The notes below the pieces were generated by a model that did no database searches, had not been told where the DNA came from, and saw nothing but the letters and a program-made list of their open reading frames with translations. From positions 2,918,321 to 2,982,320 of the forward strand of contig NC_086040.1 in assembly GCF_036323735.1 (NCBI RefSeq): 64,000 nt of DNA, in the 5' to 3' direction. Positions 12,951 through 26,294 of this stretch are shown in pieces. The position numbers and the translations under genes were made by a program. Origin of the DNA: Rattus norvegicus (taxonomy: Eukaryota; Chordata; Mammalia; Rodentia; Muridae). Each line of letters begins with the position of its first letter. The first letter of the stretch is position 1.

Positions 12951-13446
12951 GTAAGCATATATGTATATATGTATGTATACATGTGTATGCACATTCATAT
13001 GAATTTACATATGTATGCATCTGTTTGTGGTTTGGTTTCTTTGGGAAAATCATCTTAAGAAGTAAAACGAAGAGAGTTTACTTTGTATATCCTGGTGAAA
13101 ACATGGTGGCAGAAGATTAAAACTGTGCAACATGCTGAATTTACAGTCAAGAAGGAGAAAGAAATGAATATTATCACTCTTCCAGCCTTATGTTCCTCTC
13201 TTTTTAGGTTCAGTTTATGTGCCTAATTTATGCCAACAATCTTGGTGAGCTTTATGTTTTTCAGTTAGGTTTCTCTGGAAATCCTAAAGATAGGTACAAG
13301 TTGATCATGATCATGGTGATCATTAACATTAATAGTCACAGTTTATAAAGAAACAAACAAAGGAGGCTACCTTTTCTACTATGTTGAAGACACATTATTT
13401 CCTACACATTTCCCAAATAGCAACATACTGCTATGTATATTTTATT

Positions 13447-13600
13447 TTTGTTTGTTTGTTTGTTTGTTTTTCTTTGTTTTGTTTTGAGGTAGAGATTCTC
13501 TGTATAACAATGGTTGTCCTGGAACTTTTTCTAGAAACCAGGCTGGCCTCAAACTCTGAGTTACACCTGCATCTGCTTCCTAGTGCAAGGATTAAATACA
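13447..13600 (-). mobile_element. B1 SINE, minus orientation
   Basis: A T-rich head made of TTTG repeats is followed by the reverse complement of the B1 consensus (agagattctctgtataacaa, later ctggcctcaaactctgagtt). The far end is decayed. Confidence 0.9.
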
Positions 13601-14339
13601 TTGACATTAAGTGAACTGAATTCTTTTTAAAAACATTGTATTTTAAGTTTTAATTGTATGCGTGTCTTTCTCAGAGTTGGTATGTATGTATGTTTTCAAG
13701 TGTTTATGGAAAACAGAGTTGTAGGATCCCTTGTAATTGGACTTATCTGGACCACCCAGATATTGGTTCTGAAAACTGAATGTCAATCCTCCATAAAAAC
13801 AGTAATACTTAACCACTGAAATATCTTTCCTGTACTGAGTCTTCTTTAAAGGAGAACACTTAAATACACAAGGGAAAACAACTGCAGATGATTGAAGTGA
13901 ATAGAAGTATAGAAGCTGAAAATCAGGAGTGAGTCTAATATGACTGTTATTTTAGATTCTCTTAAGGATCAGACATGGGAAGGAAAACACATGAGAAAGA
14001 TCACAGGCTTATTCCCCAATTGCCAAGGAAACAATTAGATAAAGATATAAATGCATAGGCGGACATGTTCCTGAGTTGCTGGGAGGAGGATGACACAACC
14101 ATAAAAACGTATGATGTAGAGAGATGGGAGAGAAATAGAAATGGAGAAGTTCAAATGCTGTGCCCAGAGGCTGAACTGGAAAAGTGATGGTACTGATGCC
14201 CAACATATCAATATGAAACCAAAATCTCTACAAAAAATACCCATTGAGCTGGTTTTGTTCTGTCCAACTACTCTTGGATTGTGGTCTGACCTGGAGCGCT
14301 TAAAATAATCACCCGAGTTTACTTTTTAGATTTTTGTTT
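13601..14339. other. Unassigned intergenic sequence
   Basis: Short chance frames only. No recognised element. Confidence 0.4.
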
Positions 14340-14880
14340 TCTACTATTGCAATCAAGAATTTGTCCTGCTTCTCTACAGGGCCTATCCAATTAGCTACCT
14401 CATATTGTCAAGTGCTTTTCAAAGAGACTCTGGCAGAGCATGACAAATACAGAGTCAGATGCTCTCAAACAACCATTGAACTGAAAATGGGGTTCCCATT
14501 GGAGGAGTTAGAGAAAGGATTGATGAAGCTGAAGTGGTTTGCAATTCTGTCAGAACAACAATAACAAACAACCAGAGCTCCCAGGGACTAAACCACCATC
14601 AAAGAGTACACAGGGACAGACCCTTGGCTCCAGCTGCATATGTAGCAGTGGATAGCCTTATTGAGCAACAGTGGGATAAAAAGTCATTGGTCATGACAAG
14701 GCTGGACTCCCCAGTGAAGGGAATGTGAGGGTGGGGAGGAGGTGGGAATGACTGGGTGGTTTGGTGGGGGAACACCATCAAAAAAAGTGTGGGGATAGAA
14801 TGGGGATTATGGGGAGGAAACTAGGAAAGGGTATAACATTTGAAGTGTAACTAATTAAAAATTAATCCAGTAAAGTAAAA
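14340..14880 (+). mobile_element. Old L1 (Lx-type) 3' end, plus orientation
   Basis: Reads as the 3' end and 3' UTR of an old rodent L1: the region around 14440-14560 has the ccattgaactgaaaatggg/gaggagttagagaaaggat text, then the conserved caaccagagctcccaggga and gtgggggaacaccatcaaa-type UTR, ending in an A-rich tail near 14860-14880. No intact ORF remains. Confidence 0.8.
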
Positions 14881-15865
14881 AGACAGAAAAAATCATTCTT
14901 AACTGACCTTGCACATTCCATACAAATATCATTACAGAGTGGGAAGAGGGAAAGAGGCCAAGTATGGGGACAAGGTGGCCCTATTATACTTAGTTAGGCA
15001 TACCTGTCTGTTGACAGGTTATTGTGTTGTGGAACTTAGAAGGAGATTAAACAGTACCCACATTCCACCTCAAACAAAATGATGAACATCTCTATCTACA
15101 TGTGGAGTTTCCAAGCACTGGAAATGCCATAATTTTATCCACCTTGGACTAGGATTTGTTGGACTATGTTTTTGAGGACTCTAACAAGAAACACTGTTAT
15201 AATAAAAATGATGTGTAGGGAACTTACCTGAACCTCTCCATCCAGGATTTTAGTCTACATGAGTGCACGCATCTTACTGATTAGCATAGTTGTTGGCCAT
15301 TTTTCCTGAATCACTCTGTTTTCTTGTCTGTGTCTTTTAGACAGTATGTTCAACTTTGTGTATATTGCTGTGAAACTTTATTTCTTTTTATTGTAACTAT
15401 TGAGTATTTCTTCTCTTTTTAAATGTTGGGATTCACATTGGATAATTTCTATATTGTCTCAGGTACAAACACACGTTAATGACTGCTGGTTCTTTACTTT
15501 AATCAGTTGTATATGATGACTACATGATTACATACTTAACAGCATTACAGTGAATACTTGAGTCAGCACATGCTAAAGATCAGAGGTCTGAGTTTTCTCC
15601 GCTTTGTCCAGAGGCCACAGCGTATGTACAGGGTCTCCTTGTTGCTTTCCCCCTTAATTTTTAAGTCAAGATTTCTCCCTGAACGTAAAGATTTTAATTT
15701 TGGCTGGATTATCTTACTCCTAGCATCTTTCTCATCTCAGACAAAGTGATGTAGCTAGAAAGAAATGTGCAGCATCAAATCAGATTTTATGTAGATATGG
15801 ACCTCAACTTAGGCCATCATGCTTACAGACCAGGGGCCTTACTTATTGAGCATCTGGCTGCCCCT
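14881..15865. other. Unassigned intergenic sequence
   Basis: No recognised element or convincing ORF. Confidence 0.4.
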
Positions 15866-16197
15866 AAAAACAAACAAACAAACAAACAAACAAACAAAAT
15901 TTTAAAAATTGTTTTCCTTTCTTCCTTCTGCCTGTCATCAGCAATGGCTTCTTTTTCTTCCTTCTTTCTTTCCTGTCCTTCCTCCCTCTTTTTCTTTCAT
16001 CTTCTTTCTTCCTTCTTTCCTCTCTCTTATTCCTTCTTCTTTCTTCTTTCTGCCTACCTGCTGCACCTCCCATCTTTCCTCTTCTTTCTGACTTACTCCT
16101 CTCTTCTTTCCATCTTGCCTTACTATTCCTGTCTTAATGATCCTCCTTCTTCTTCCTTCTTTCCTCTTCTTACCTCTTTTTCCTTCTTCTTTCTTTT
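15866..16197. repeat. (CAAA)n followed by a ~290 bp polypyrimidine tract
   Basis: About seven CAAA units are followed, from about 15909, by a long CT-rich strand built from TTCC, TTCT and CTTT motifs. The long frames on both strands here (15767-16240 plus, 15864-16073 minus) are low-complexity artefacts. Confidence 0.95.
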
Positions 16198-16330
16198 AGG
16201 GGCAAAAATTTTCTGTATAGCCACGGGTTTCCTGGAATAGTCTGTAGATGATGCTAGTAGCCTCAACCACAGGAGACCTACCTACCTCTGTCTCCCAAGT
16301 GCTGGGATTGAAGTTGTGTTCCCATTTTCT
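16198..16330 (-). mobile_element. B1 SINE, minus orientation, diverged
   Basis: Contains ttctgtatagccacgggttt..., then cctacctctgtctcccaagt and gctgggattgaag, the reverse complement of the B1 core. The polypyrimidine tract on its left may have grown from its A tail. Confidence 0.85.
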
Positions 16331-17126
16331 GAGTTTGGAAAACATTTTTGATTGTTATTCACATACACTACTTGTTTGTGAACAACAAAGTTTAAACCTT
16401 TATGTGCTTAGAGCTAAAATGGTGGCCTGAAGCAAGTTTTATTTACTTTTTCACAATATGAGTATTGTAAAGAAAAATCTATATTCTAAGTCCTGCATGA
16501 CGACTCATATGTGAACTCTCAATACTTTATAAGCTGAGAGTATTTAACAAGGGTTGAAGAATGGATCACTTAAGCGTTTGATGGATACTAATCACTACAA
16601 GGGGAGTTACTGTGTGCAGGGAAGAAAAAAATAGCGAAGTATCTCTAACAAGATTGAATTTTGCCTCATTTTATCTAAATGAAGTTCTTATGGTGTATAG
16701 ACCTTGTAGGTTTCATGAGTCTCCAAATGTATAACAAGGGTAAGAGGTTAAATCTACTCCTGCAGGGGAAATATTCGCCAGCCAGTCAAGCAGGAGTGTG
16801 AGGTGATAGAGAAAAACACAGCTGTTATAACTTGACAAGGTTGACCTCTTGCTCTTAGTAAAGAGAGATATGTATGACTATACAAATATCATTCCTCAAT
16901 TTCTGTCCCCAAGAGCATCATGTTTTTCTATCTTAATTTATTTTAATTCTATACAGGATATTGCATGAATTAATTGTACTTTCTTATTTATATTATACAT
17001 AGTGTTTATTGTAGTGATAAATGTTCCATAATTTCATGCCTGAAGAGTCCTATTTTGTTCATGAACCATATTAATTCTTTGTGGGATACACAGCTCACCA
17101 TTTTTTTTTCTATTCAGTTGGGGTTT
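16331..17126. other. Unassigned intergenic sequence
   Basis: AT-rich. No recognised element. Confidence 0.4.
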
Positions 17127-17141
17127 AAGATAATACCTGTC

Positions 17142-17221
17142 GTTGGTGATTTAGCTCAGTGGTACAGTGCTTGCCTAGCGAGCGCAAGGCCCTGGGTTTG
17201 GTCCCCAGCTCCGAAAAAAAA
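17142..17221 (+). mobile_element. ID SINE with target-site duplication
   Basis: Starts gttggtgatttagctcagtg and ends ccccagctccg plus an A tail. The flanking repeats aagataatacctgtc (17127-17141) and aagataatatctgtc (from 17222) differ at one base, which marks the insertion site and suggests moderate age. Confidence 0.93.
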
Positions 17222-17424
17222 AAGATAATATCTGTCATTTAAATTTGTGTCTTGGATAGTGATTTCTTCTCAATTTATGGCAAGTTTGTCCAGCATTTAC
17301 ATGGTGGAAGAAAAGTTTTCTGAACCTAGAGAGGTCAGTGTTTACTAATTTTCCATTGGTCAAAGATTTCTGTGCCCATTTCCAATATATGATCAACCAG
17401 ATAATATAAGAAAATAAGACCTTT

Positions 17425-17582
17425 ATGAGACAGGTGGTAGTGGAGCATGCCTTTAATCCCAGCATTGTGGAGGCAAAGGCGGGCAGAAACTCTGAGTCCA
17501 AGAGCAGCATGATCCTCAGATAGACTACCAGGATGTAAAAGCTATATAGGAATTTCCTATCATGAAAACCAAACTAAAACAA
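17425..17582 (+). mobile_element. B1 SINE, plus orientation
   Basis: Contains gcatgcctttaatcccagca, then gaggcaaaggcgggcagaaa and a decayed right part ending near aaaaccaaac. The B-box region is diverged. Confidence 0.9.
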
Positions 17583-17597
17583 ACAACAGAGATTTTT

Positions 17598-19019
17598 TTT
17601 TTATTAACTTGAGTATTTCTTATATACATTTCGAGTGTTATTCCCTTTCCCGGTTTCCAGGCACACTTCCACCTCCCTCCCCTTCTTTATGGGCATTCGT
17701 TCCCCTCCCCATCCTCCCTGCCTTGCCGCCCTCCCCCCAACAATCTAGTTCACTGGGGGTTCAGTCTTAGCAGGACCCAGGGCTTCCCCTCCCACTGGTG
17801 CTCTTACTAGGATATTCATTGCTACCTATGAGGTCAGAGTCCAGGGTCAGTCCATGTTTAGTCTATAGGTAGTGGCTTAGTCCCTTGAAGCTCTGGTTGC
17901 TTGGCATTGTTGTACCTATGGGGTTTCGAGCCCCTTCAAGCTCTTCCATTTCTTTCTCTGATTCCTTCAACGGGGATCCTATTCTCAATTCAGTGGTTTG
18001 GTGCTGGCATAAGCCTCTGTGTTTGCTGTATTCTGGCTGTGTCTCTAGGTAGAGATCTATATCCGGCTCCTGTCGGCCTGCACTTCTTTGCTTCATCCAT
18101 CTTGTCTAATTGGATGACTGTATATGCATGGGCCACATGTGGGGCAGGCTCTGAATGGGTGTTCCTTCTGTGTCTGTTTTAATCTTTGCCTCTCTATTCC
18201 CTGCCAAGGGTTTTCTTGTTCCCCTTTTAAAGAAGGAGTGAAGCATTCACATTTCGATCATCCGTCTTGAGTTTCATTTGTTCTAGGCATCTAGGGTAAT
18301 TCAAGTATTTCGGCTAATAGCCACTAATCAATGAGTGCATACCATGTGTGTTTTTCTGTGATTGTGTTACCTCACTCAGGATGATATTTTCCAGTTCCGA
18401 ACATTTGCCTACGAATTTCATAAATTCGTTGTTTTAGATAGCTGAGTAATATTCCATTGTGTAGATGTACCACATTTTCTGTATCCATTCCTCTGTTGAA
18501 GGGCATCTGGGTTCTTTCCAGCTTCTGGTATTATAAATAAGCCTGCGATGAATATAGTGGAGCACGTGTCTTTTTTATATGTTGGGGCATCTTTTGGGTA
18601 TATGCCCAAGAGAGGTATAACTGGATCCTCAGGCAGTTCAATGTCCAATTTTCTGAGGAACCTCCAGACTGATTTCCAGAATGGTTGTAACAGTCTGCAG
18701 TCCCACCAACAATGGAGGAGTGTTCCTCTTTCTCCACATCCTCGCCAGAATCTGCTGTCACCTGAGTTTTTGATCTTAGCCATTCTCACTGGTGTGAGAT
18801 GAAATCTCAGGGTTGTTTTGATTTGCATTTCCCTTATGACTAAAGATTTTGAACATTTCTTTAGGTGTTTCTCAGCCATTCGGCATTCCTTAGCTGTGAA
18901 TTATTGTTTAGCTCTGAACCCCATTTTTAATAGGGTTATCTATCTCCCTGCAGCCTAACTTCTTGAGTTCTTTGTATATTTTGGATATAAGGCCTCTGTC
19001 TGTTGTAGGATTGGTAAAG
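17598..19019 (-). mobile_element. 5'-truncated L1, 1.4 kb
   Basis: Same family as the full-length L1 at 40871-47897, covering the 3' UTR and the ORF2 C-terminal end (a 153-codon broken frame at 18418-18879). The direct repeat acaacagagattttt flanks it (17583-17597 and 19020-19034), giving exact limits. The L1 poly-A is the T run at the left edge. The insertion landed at the 3' tail of the B1 at 17425. Confidence 0.95.
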
Positions 19020-19034
19020 ACAACAGAGATTTTT

Positions 19035-22000
19035 ATTATTAGGCTCTGGCACTGTGCAATAGTGTTAACCAAAACTGAACCTAACATCTTTAATAATTAC
19101 ATAATCATATTTCAGCTTTAGGCTCTGGTTGTTTGCATTTAAACATAGCTGAAAAGAATTGTATAATTTAGGACATTTGCACAGGTTGCAGGAATAATTT
19201 AATTATTTCAAATTGAACAAGACCAGTGAGGCAAAAGCTTACTCAACTCTGTTGAGTTTTACACTTCTTTATTTCTGAAACAAAATTCACAAGGTAATTG
19301 GAGGGGTCAAGGACACGACAAGAAGACTTATGAAGTATGTTATAGAAAATAATTTAATCTCAATCTAGGGTTTCTACCCTGCCTTTGATCATTCCATGCC
19401 CAAATCAAAAACACCTCTATTATTATTTACACTAATCCTTAATCAGCACTGGAGCTGAGCAGTTATCTACAATCTACACTATTAGAGGCTACTTTCTTAT
19501 CAATAACCCCAAGTTATTACTTACAGTGTTTAATCTGGACTGCTCTGAAGGCCAATTGGCCAGCCCTCAGAGAAATGCATTCCTGACTCCTAACCAATTG
19601 TGTCTTTCTTCTCTTTCCCCCTATTTTAACCTCCTCTTTAGGTCTCCTCTGGCACCAAGCCCAGAAAAAGACTAGGTCACCAAACAGGGAGAAAACATTG
19701 GCTTGTCCTAGGATTAATTCACATTCGTAGCAAATGTGCTCCTTTAATTCATGTGAGGCCACTAATAAGAGGAACAGAAGTTCTTTTTGCCTTTGTTTCG
19801 GGCATTTGAATGTCCTCTCCCTGGATTGCCTGGTTGGACCTCAGTGGGAGAAAAAGTGCTTTTTCCTGCAGGGACTAGCTATTTCTATAGGGTCCATCCA
19901 AATGGGCTCTCCTTTTCCATAGAAGAAACAGATGGGACATCTGGGGAGTAACTTGTTAGGATGAACTGGGAAGAGAGTAAGGATGTGTGATTTTGATGTA
20001 CAGTAAACAAAAAAATAATCATTGGTGAAAAAACAAAAGGTAATTCTGCATAATTCTGATGAATTTGAGCCTTGGGTGATTTACAAGAACAAGTAGTCAC
20101 AGAATCATGTAGATATAGGCATAATTGAACTTACAGAAGATTAAATAAAAAACTATTTCATATAAATACATTCAGTAAATATAAATGTATAAATCATTCT
20201 CACTAGGATTTGTAAGCATGGTATGTCCCTTTACACACAATAAAAAATTACAATAGTAAATCCCTTCAATACAATATTTAAAAATGAATAGAGTGAATTA
20301 TTCTTAAGAAAATATTTAAAGGCTTTTAAAATATGCATATTACATTATTCAAGAAAAATAATTTAACATTTTAAAATGGTTGTTTATTGAATCTCATTTT
20401 GTTTCCAGACATTGGATAAATTTCTTGTCTTTTTTCCTTAAAAAATGGACATACTTTATCAATTCAGGGCTGTTAATATAACATTATATCCCAGTGGAAT
20501 GGATTCAGACTGTGCTAGCATATTTTATGAAAATTTCATCTATGCATATCAAAGTCATACAAATTTATAACATTTTAATTGTTTCTTAAAGTTTCTGTCG
20601 ATTATCTTTGATACATTATATGTAAGAGTTGGAATAAGTTTTGTTTTTATAGCTGAACTGATGGTGTTCACAATGTTGAGTAGGTTATATAATACTTGTG
20701 TAACTTCACTATTAAACATGTACAAAATCAAATAATAGAAGAATCTTGGCAGGTACAGTTTTTTCTTACTGGGTTCCTTCTGCTTTAATAAAACAAAGTC
20801 AGGAATTAAAAACTTAATTCATCTTAAAGTTGAAGTTCAGTATTTAAGAAAATTTATGGCAATAACACAAAAGTACATGCAAACCTACCACACATAAACA
20901 TGAAATGATGATAAGATTGTGGAAAATCATCAAATACAAAAACTTTTAATTATGGGCATGAAGGAGACACTAGGTCCATGTATGTCTTCAGCATGCTCAT
21001 AGTGGAATTTTCCCCACAATATGGAAAGGAACATATGTGCACACCAAACTCCTCTCCCACAGACGCACAAGCAGAACACTAAGTAGGAAACAGGCAATCT
21101 CTCAGTAAATCGCTGAAATCCACCAGCAGTCATACAAGTCTTAAAAACCATAACAGGGAACCCAAAATAGTATATCCAATGAAACTGATGATTTAAGGGG
21201 AATGGAAATTTTCTATAAAATTGAAGCCTAAACAAACAATAGTCAACAAACTAAATCCTAAGGGAGATATATTAAACACTATTTTTCCTTGAAGTGGGAA
21301 TTGATTATCGCAGACAGAGTTAGATTGTGGCAACTCTTAATTATTAAAGAAGAAAATACATGAAGAAAACACAAAAATCAACAACAGGAGTTTGATTACT
21401 TACAGGCATATCAATAATTGTAAATATCTGTGTCACAATTCTCCAGTCAAAGGAAAGGTCAAGAAAGAATTGGATAGAGAAATATAACACATAGATCTAT
21501 ATATGTAAGTACAAAGAAACATAGATATGTATATGTACACATATTTTTTAGACACAGACAAACACATATACATGTATACATGTTTAGTGTAAGGAGCCGA
21601 GTCCCAACTGCCATCCTTTATTTTAAACTCAAGCTTTCATAATTTCTTAGAAAAATGTTCTTTATAAAATTACCATACAGATAGAATGTTATGCAAAAGG
21701 GAGTTAGAGAAGGATGATGATAGTTAAGGTCAAAGCATTATTTCATACTCTGAACTCATAAATTAAAAGCAACAGTTTTATATAGATTTATTTTTTAACA
21801 TTTTACTTTATATATGTGAGTAAACTGTCCATGTCTTCAGACACTCCACAATATCCTATAACAGATGGTTGTGAGATACCATGTCATTCCTAGAAGAGCA
21901 ATATGTGGTCTTTACTGTTGTGCCACTTCTACAGATCATATATGGCCTTCTTGTATCCCAGGGACACCTGACCTGGAATGATTGTTTCTCCATGATCATT

Positions 22001-24529
22001 AATTTTTTCCAATCATATTCTTCTTCATACTGAAAATCATGAAATCTCATTCAACTCCTTGTCATGCAGACTTTACTTACTATCCTTTATGGAAAGAACC
22101 CAAATTCTTTATTCTTACTTCATTATATCTTTCTGAAAAAAATGATTATAACCATGTTGATAATCATTCTTCTTAAAAGTATTTGAACCAAATCAGGAAT
22201 TGTATAAAGTCCTTAATTCATCTAAATAGTGTTATTTCAATGAAAGTTCCCCTTCATATTGCTCTGCAGCAAGTTGGTCCAGTACAGTGTGCAGAGGTTC
22301 AGGAAACATTAGGATATGTAAGAGGAAGCACCAGGGCAGGCATATCAAAAGGGAGAAGCAGTTCTTGGATAAAGTGACTGTGGACCATGCCTCTCAGACC
22401 TTGCAGATCATATGACATTCAAAAAGGTGGACCAACTTTAGGAAACATCCTAGCTATATTCATTACTACATTACTTGTGCTACTAGACATTCAATTCTTC
22501 GTTTACTTCTAGGAACAACCTGGACATCTATGCAGGTGTGTTAAGCCTTGACACTCATGTTACATGGGAACTGGGCCCATGGCAGAGAATTTCCTTAGCA
22601 TTTTCTAGTCTTAGTCACCAACCACAAACACAAAAGAGGCTCAGAGAGAGGTAGCATCGCATCCAGTGAGTAAGTGTGAATCCTGATTTCATTCCATACC
22701 CTAGGCAATGAGAGTCAAGAAAATAAAAGATGATGGGAAAGAGGGAGGGTGTGACCAAGAGAGTGAATGATTAGTATTACCTAGATATCTCACTATAAAG
22801 AAATAGAACATAATATGAGAGGCACACAGGCAATAGTCTGTAGAGGTGAGGCCTTGCAGTATAATGAAGTCCACTTAAATCCAACTTAACCCAAATACAA
22901 GGTCAAGACAGCTAACAAAATATTTAGCAATAAAGCTGTTACTGATAGATAGATCAGTAGAACCGACCTGGAAGCTGAAGTATGACCCAGAAGTGACTTT
23001 GGACAACATATTTATAAAGGATAAAATCATAGTTCAAGAGGGAAGAGGTTAGAAACTGTCCAATCATATTTTGACAAAGAAATTGAACAAAGAGGTTACA
23101 TCAGTTAGGATAGCAATTAGTCTCTGTGCCTGGGGACATGTTCTTTTTGCCCATGCCAACAAGGTGGAGAAAATGTACCTGTGATGTGTGAATTGAAGCA
23201 ACTGCTTGTTCACAATAGAAGCTGTTTAGCTATTGCTAAGTGCCCAGCTCCAGTTGAGACTAGGATCTAGAATTTATTATCAAATGAAATCTGAAAATGA
23301 AATAGGAGCACTAAGGATAAGTTTCTTTCACTTGTTCTCAACACAACAGTATAGGTACAGGAAAATTATAGGAAAACAAGTGAATGTGTCTAGAGAGCAT
23401 GGCAGCTGCCACAGTTCTGCTGAAAAAAGCCTATTCAGATGACCTAGTTGTAGGGCAAATTCTACAAACTCACAATCCAATGGAACCTTTGGATGAAGTA
23501 GGACCAGAATCCCTGACACTATTGCCATATTCTGGTCCTCATCATGGATGCAGCCAAGTCGGTTTGCAGTGATTCTTCTCCAGTTGGGCTGTAGCTTACT
23601 AAGGATGGACAAGGAAAAGTATCTGACTTCTGAGGTGCTTTGAACCCTCCAAACTCACCTCACAGCCTGATACATTGGTGGCATGTAGAATGTATAGCAT
23701 TGCAGGGATACTGAACTCACAGTGGCAACTCAGGAATCTGCAGTCTTTCCTGAGAGGTACAGAATCTTGCTGCTGGAAAAGGAGTATCCAGGATTTCTGG
23801 GGCCAGGTTCAGGTCCCAAGATAGTGTTCCTTTGGTACTACAGAGAAAAATGGCCCATAAGGACCATAAATGTATACACTTTGTGCTCTGTCTGTTTTTA
23901 TTGTATTGTGCAGTTCTCAATCTGTAGCCTGGGATTCAATTCTCACGAGGCTAGATTTGAGTCAATGTATCAGTAACATGTCAGGGTAAAACAGTAAAGG
24001 TAATTGTATTCATACTCTTTAAAAGTGTCAACTTGATTATATCAGGGATTTTAAGTTATGATTTCCAATGAGAATATATACCCCTCAAATGATCATTGGC
24101 ACTTACCCTTGTACAAAAGACTATGGTTTGTATCTAGGGTCTGCAAGGGATTACATTTGTCTGGCAATTAAATTACTGAAACAGGAGAAACCCACAGTAT
24201 CACAAGAAGCAGTGTCATGGGGATTTCCATGAGAACAGACAGGACTTGGGTTTAAATCAGTAGAATGTCTTTATTAGCCAGCAAGCAGTAATGTTGGGTG
24301 TTAGGGATACCATGGTTGCACCAAGCATTTGTCAGGGTGAATTTTAATTACAAAAGCCATATTTAAGTTGACATACTTCGAATAATAACTGGTAGCCAGA
24401 AGCAGAAGGAAAATAGCCAAAATCTTGGTTAGTACACTTTGGGACCTTCTCAGAACTATGGACTAAGGCCCAGTAAAAGTAGACCACAGAGTAGCCAACC
24501 AAAAGTAACAAGGGAACATGAGTAGTGGT
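19035..24529. other. Unassigned 5.5 kb, mostly AT-rich
   Basis: I recognised no gene or clear transposon. Open frames at 20930-21235 (minus), 22183-22377 (plus), 23328-23612 (minus) and 23722-23976 (plus) lack recognisable motifs. The text tgtaaggagccgagtcccaa near 21590 resembles the start of a class II LTR but is too short to call. Old, unrecognisable transposon DNA is likely. Confidence 0.4.
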
Positions 24530-24720
24530 CAACCACTTTCTCTTTTTCTCTCTGCACTCTGTCTCTCTGTTTCTTTGTCTCTCTCTTCCTTTCTTTCTGT
24601 CTGTCTTTTTCTCTGCGTCTGTCTGTTTGTCTCTCTCTCTTTTTCTCTCTGTCTCTCTCTCTGAATCTATCTTTGGCTCATTCCCTCCATCCCTTTCTCT
24701 TTTTATCCATTCTTCCTTCT
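24530..24720. repeat. CT-rich imperfect microsatellite
   Basis: TCTC, TCTG and TTTC units dominate. The 137-codon minus frame over it (24344-24757) is an Arg/Glu-repeat artefact. Confidence 0.9.
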
Positions 24721-25241
24721 CTAGAGGTAACAACCCATTTTTCAAAGGAAGGTTCATTTCCTAAAGGATTCAAAAATGCATAACAGCATTACCAGCTTAG
24801 GAGGCAGTGTTCAAACTTATGAACTTTGAAAATTGTTTCACACTGAAACCACAAAAGTTAATTCTGGACCAAAGTATAAATGACCATGACATAGTAAAAC
24901 CAATTAGATTCATATAAATTATATTTTTTATATACCAATTGTCTCATAGGCATTTTACACCTACATTAAGAGATCAAAACAGTTATCAATAAGAGCATTT
25001 AAAATACATTAGTGAAAGCATGACACCAACATCAAGAAATACTTCTTATACACTTCACACTAGACATCATGGACGTTTTACTCATCTGTAGGTGAACTCT
25101 GAGGTAGAATGCAAATTGGGCCTGATCCTCCTACAAGCCATGTGAATCTCAGAAAGAATTAATTACAATATCACCATGAAGTTCAGTGTTTCCTTTCTTT
25201 TTGACATGCGTGACCCACTTAAAATTGAACCTGACAGAACC

Positions 25242-25880
25242 TTATACTGAACTCTGAGTTGCCCTAACTTTAACCCTGACTGATTGAACACTTGGACTTA
25301 TTTGTGCTAATTTACCACCTCCTCTAAAGTATGTGTAATCCTTCTGAAGGAACTGATCTGCACTACAAAACTTTTGATAATGAATAGTAACATCAGCTAT
25401 TATAGCAACCGATTCTTGTATGTCAATGACATTCATTTGTACCATTAGTTTGGGCCTATAGTCATTGAATATTGTTTGACAAAACACATTTTCCAGGACT
25501 CCCAAAATCTCCTTCCCTTCCTTTTGGAGCAGCCTTTCTCTTGATATAAGGAAAGAGCAACAGTTGAGCAATTCTATCACCTGCAGCAATTGCATCTCAT
25601 TTTTCACATATCCTTGCTGTCCCCATCCATTATATCTGGATGAATAATTAACTCTCCTTCCAACCTCCCCATGTTTGTATACATGCAGCTGACATATTGT
25701 GAGCCCCTCGTGCCCGAGATTCTGTGGTATAACAAAGGGGAATTTGAAAATGTACAAAGGACAAAAGGAGAGCTTGAGCCCAAGGGTTGGTGGTGGACAT
25801 GACAGAAATGATTGGTCCACCAGAAATATTGGCAGATCTCTGGTAACTAACCTACACCTGGTTCCCTGTTTGGAGTCCAC
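25242..25880 (-). CDS. Unidentified 212-codon ORF
   Basis: An uninterrupted minus-strand frame with ATG, not low complexity, in otherwise stop-rich AT-rich DNA. The N-terminal part (residues about 15-60) is hydrophobic and Pro-rich. The middle has GWGQQGYVKNEMQLLQVIEL and a Cys pair (NCCSF). The C-terminal part includes VAIIADVTIHYQKFCSADQF, and no membrane anchor is evident. I do not recognise the family. It could be a retrogene, a remnant of an ERV accessory or envelope region, or a chance frame. There is no obvious TATA, Kozak or poly-A signal tied to it. Confidence 0.25.
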   Translation of the reverse strand: MDSKQGTRCRLVTRDLPIFLVDQSFLSCPPPTLGLKLSFCPLYIFKFPFVIPQNLGHEGLTICQLHVYKHGEVGRRVNYSSRYNGWGQQGYVKNEMQLLQVIELLNCCSFLISRERLLQKEGKEILGVLENVFCQTIFNDYRPKLMVQMNVIDIQESVAIIADVTIHYQKFCSADQFLQKDYTYFRGGGKLAQISPSVQSVRVKVRATQSSV

Positions 25881-25914
25881 AATATTGAGTTGCTCACACT
25901 TAAATATGTTGTAA

Positions 25915-26247
25915 CTAGACTTGATATGCTGTCACTGTATATCTATGCAATGTGTCAGTTTTGGAGTTATATAAATCTAAAACAGTAATACTTGTTTCAG
26001 AAGTGGGTTGATATGAGGGACTGAGACTATGGTTGAGACTGGGAAACTGATTTCCCTGAAAACTTCCATATAGGGGAAGTGAAGATTACATGATTGTTCT
26101 TAATGAAGTCTGTTCTGGTGGGAAGATGTTTTCTCCACCAGACTGAAAATACTAAAACATTGCTCCAAGTTCTGCCAAGCAGTGTTCCAAGATTGTTTCA
26201 GATAGTAGCTGAACATTCATAGTCAAAAATGATTTATTAAAGGTAAT

Positions 26248-26294
<47 letters not shown>

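Noticed and set aside
12560..13120. 186-codon ORF as a complete gene
   Set aside because: Only the central 114 bases look coding; the flanks contain the splice signals and ATGT-type repeats typical of intron.
15767..16240. 157-codon ORF rich in Ser/Phe/Leu
   Set aside because: It translates a polypyrimidine tract and part of a B1.
21585..21640. Start of a class II LTR (tgtaaggagccgagtcccaa)
   Set aside because: Only about 30 bases match the style. No TATA, poly-A signal, primer site or internal region follows.
24344..24757. 137-codon Arg/Glu-rich ORF
   Set aside because: It is produced by the CT-rich simple repeat.
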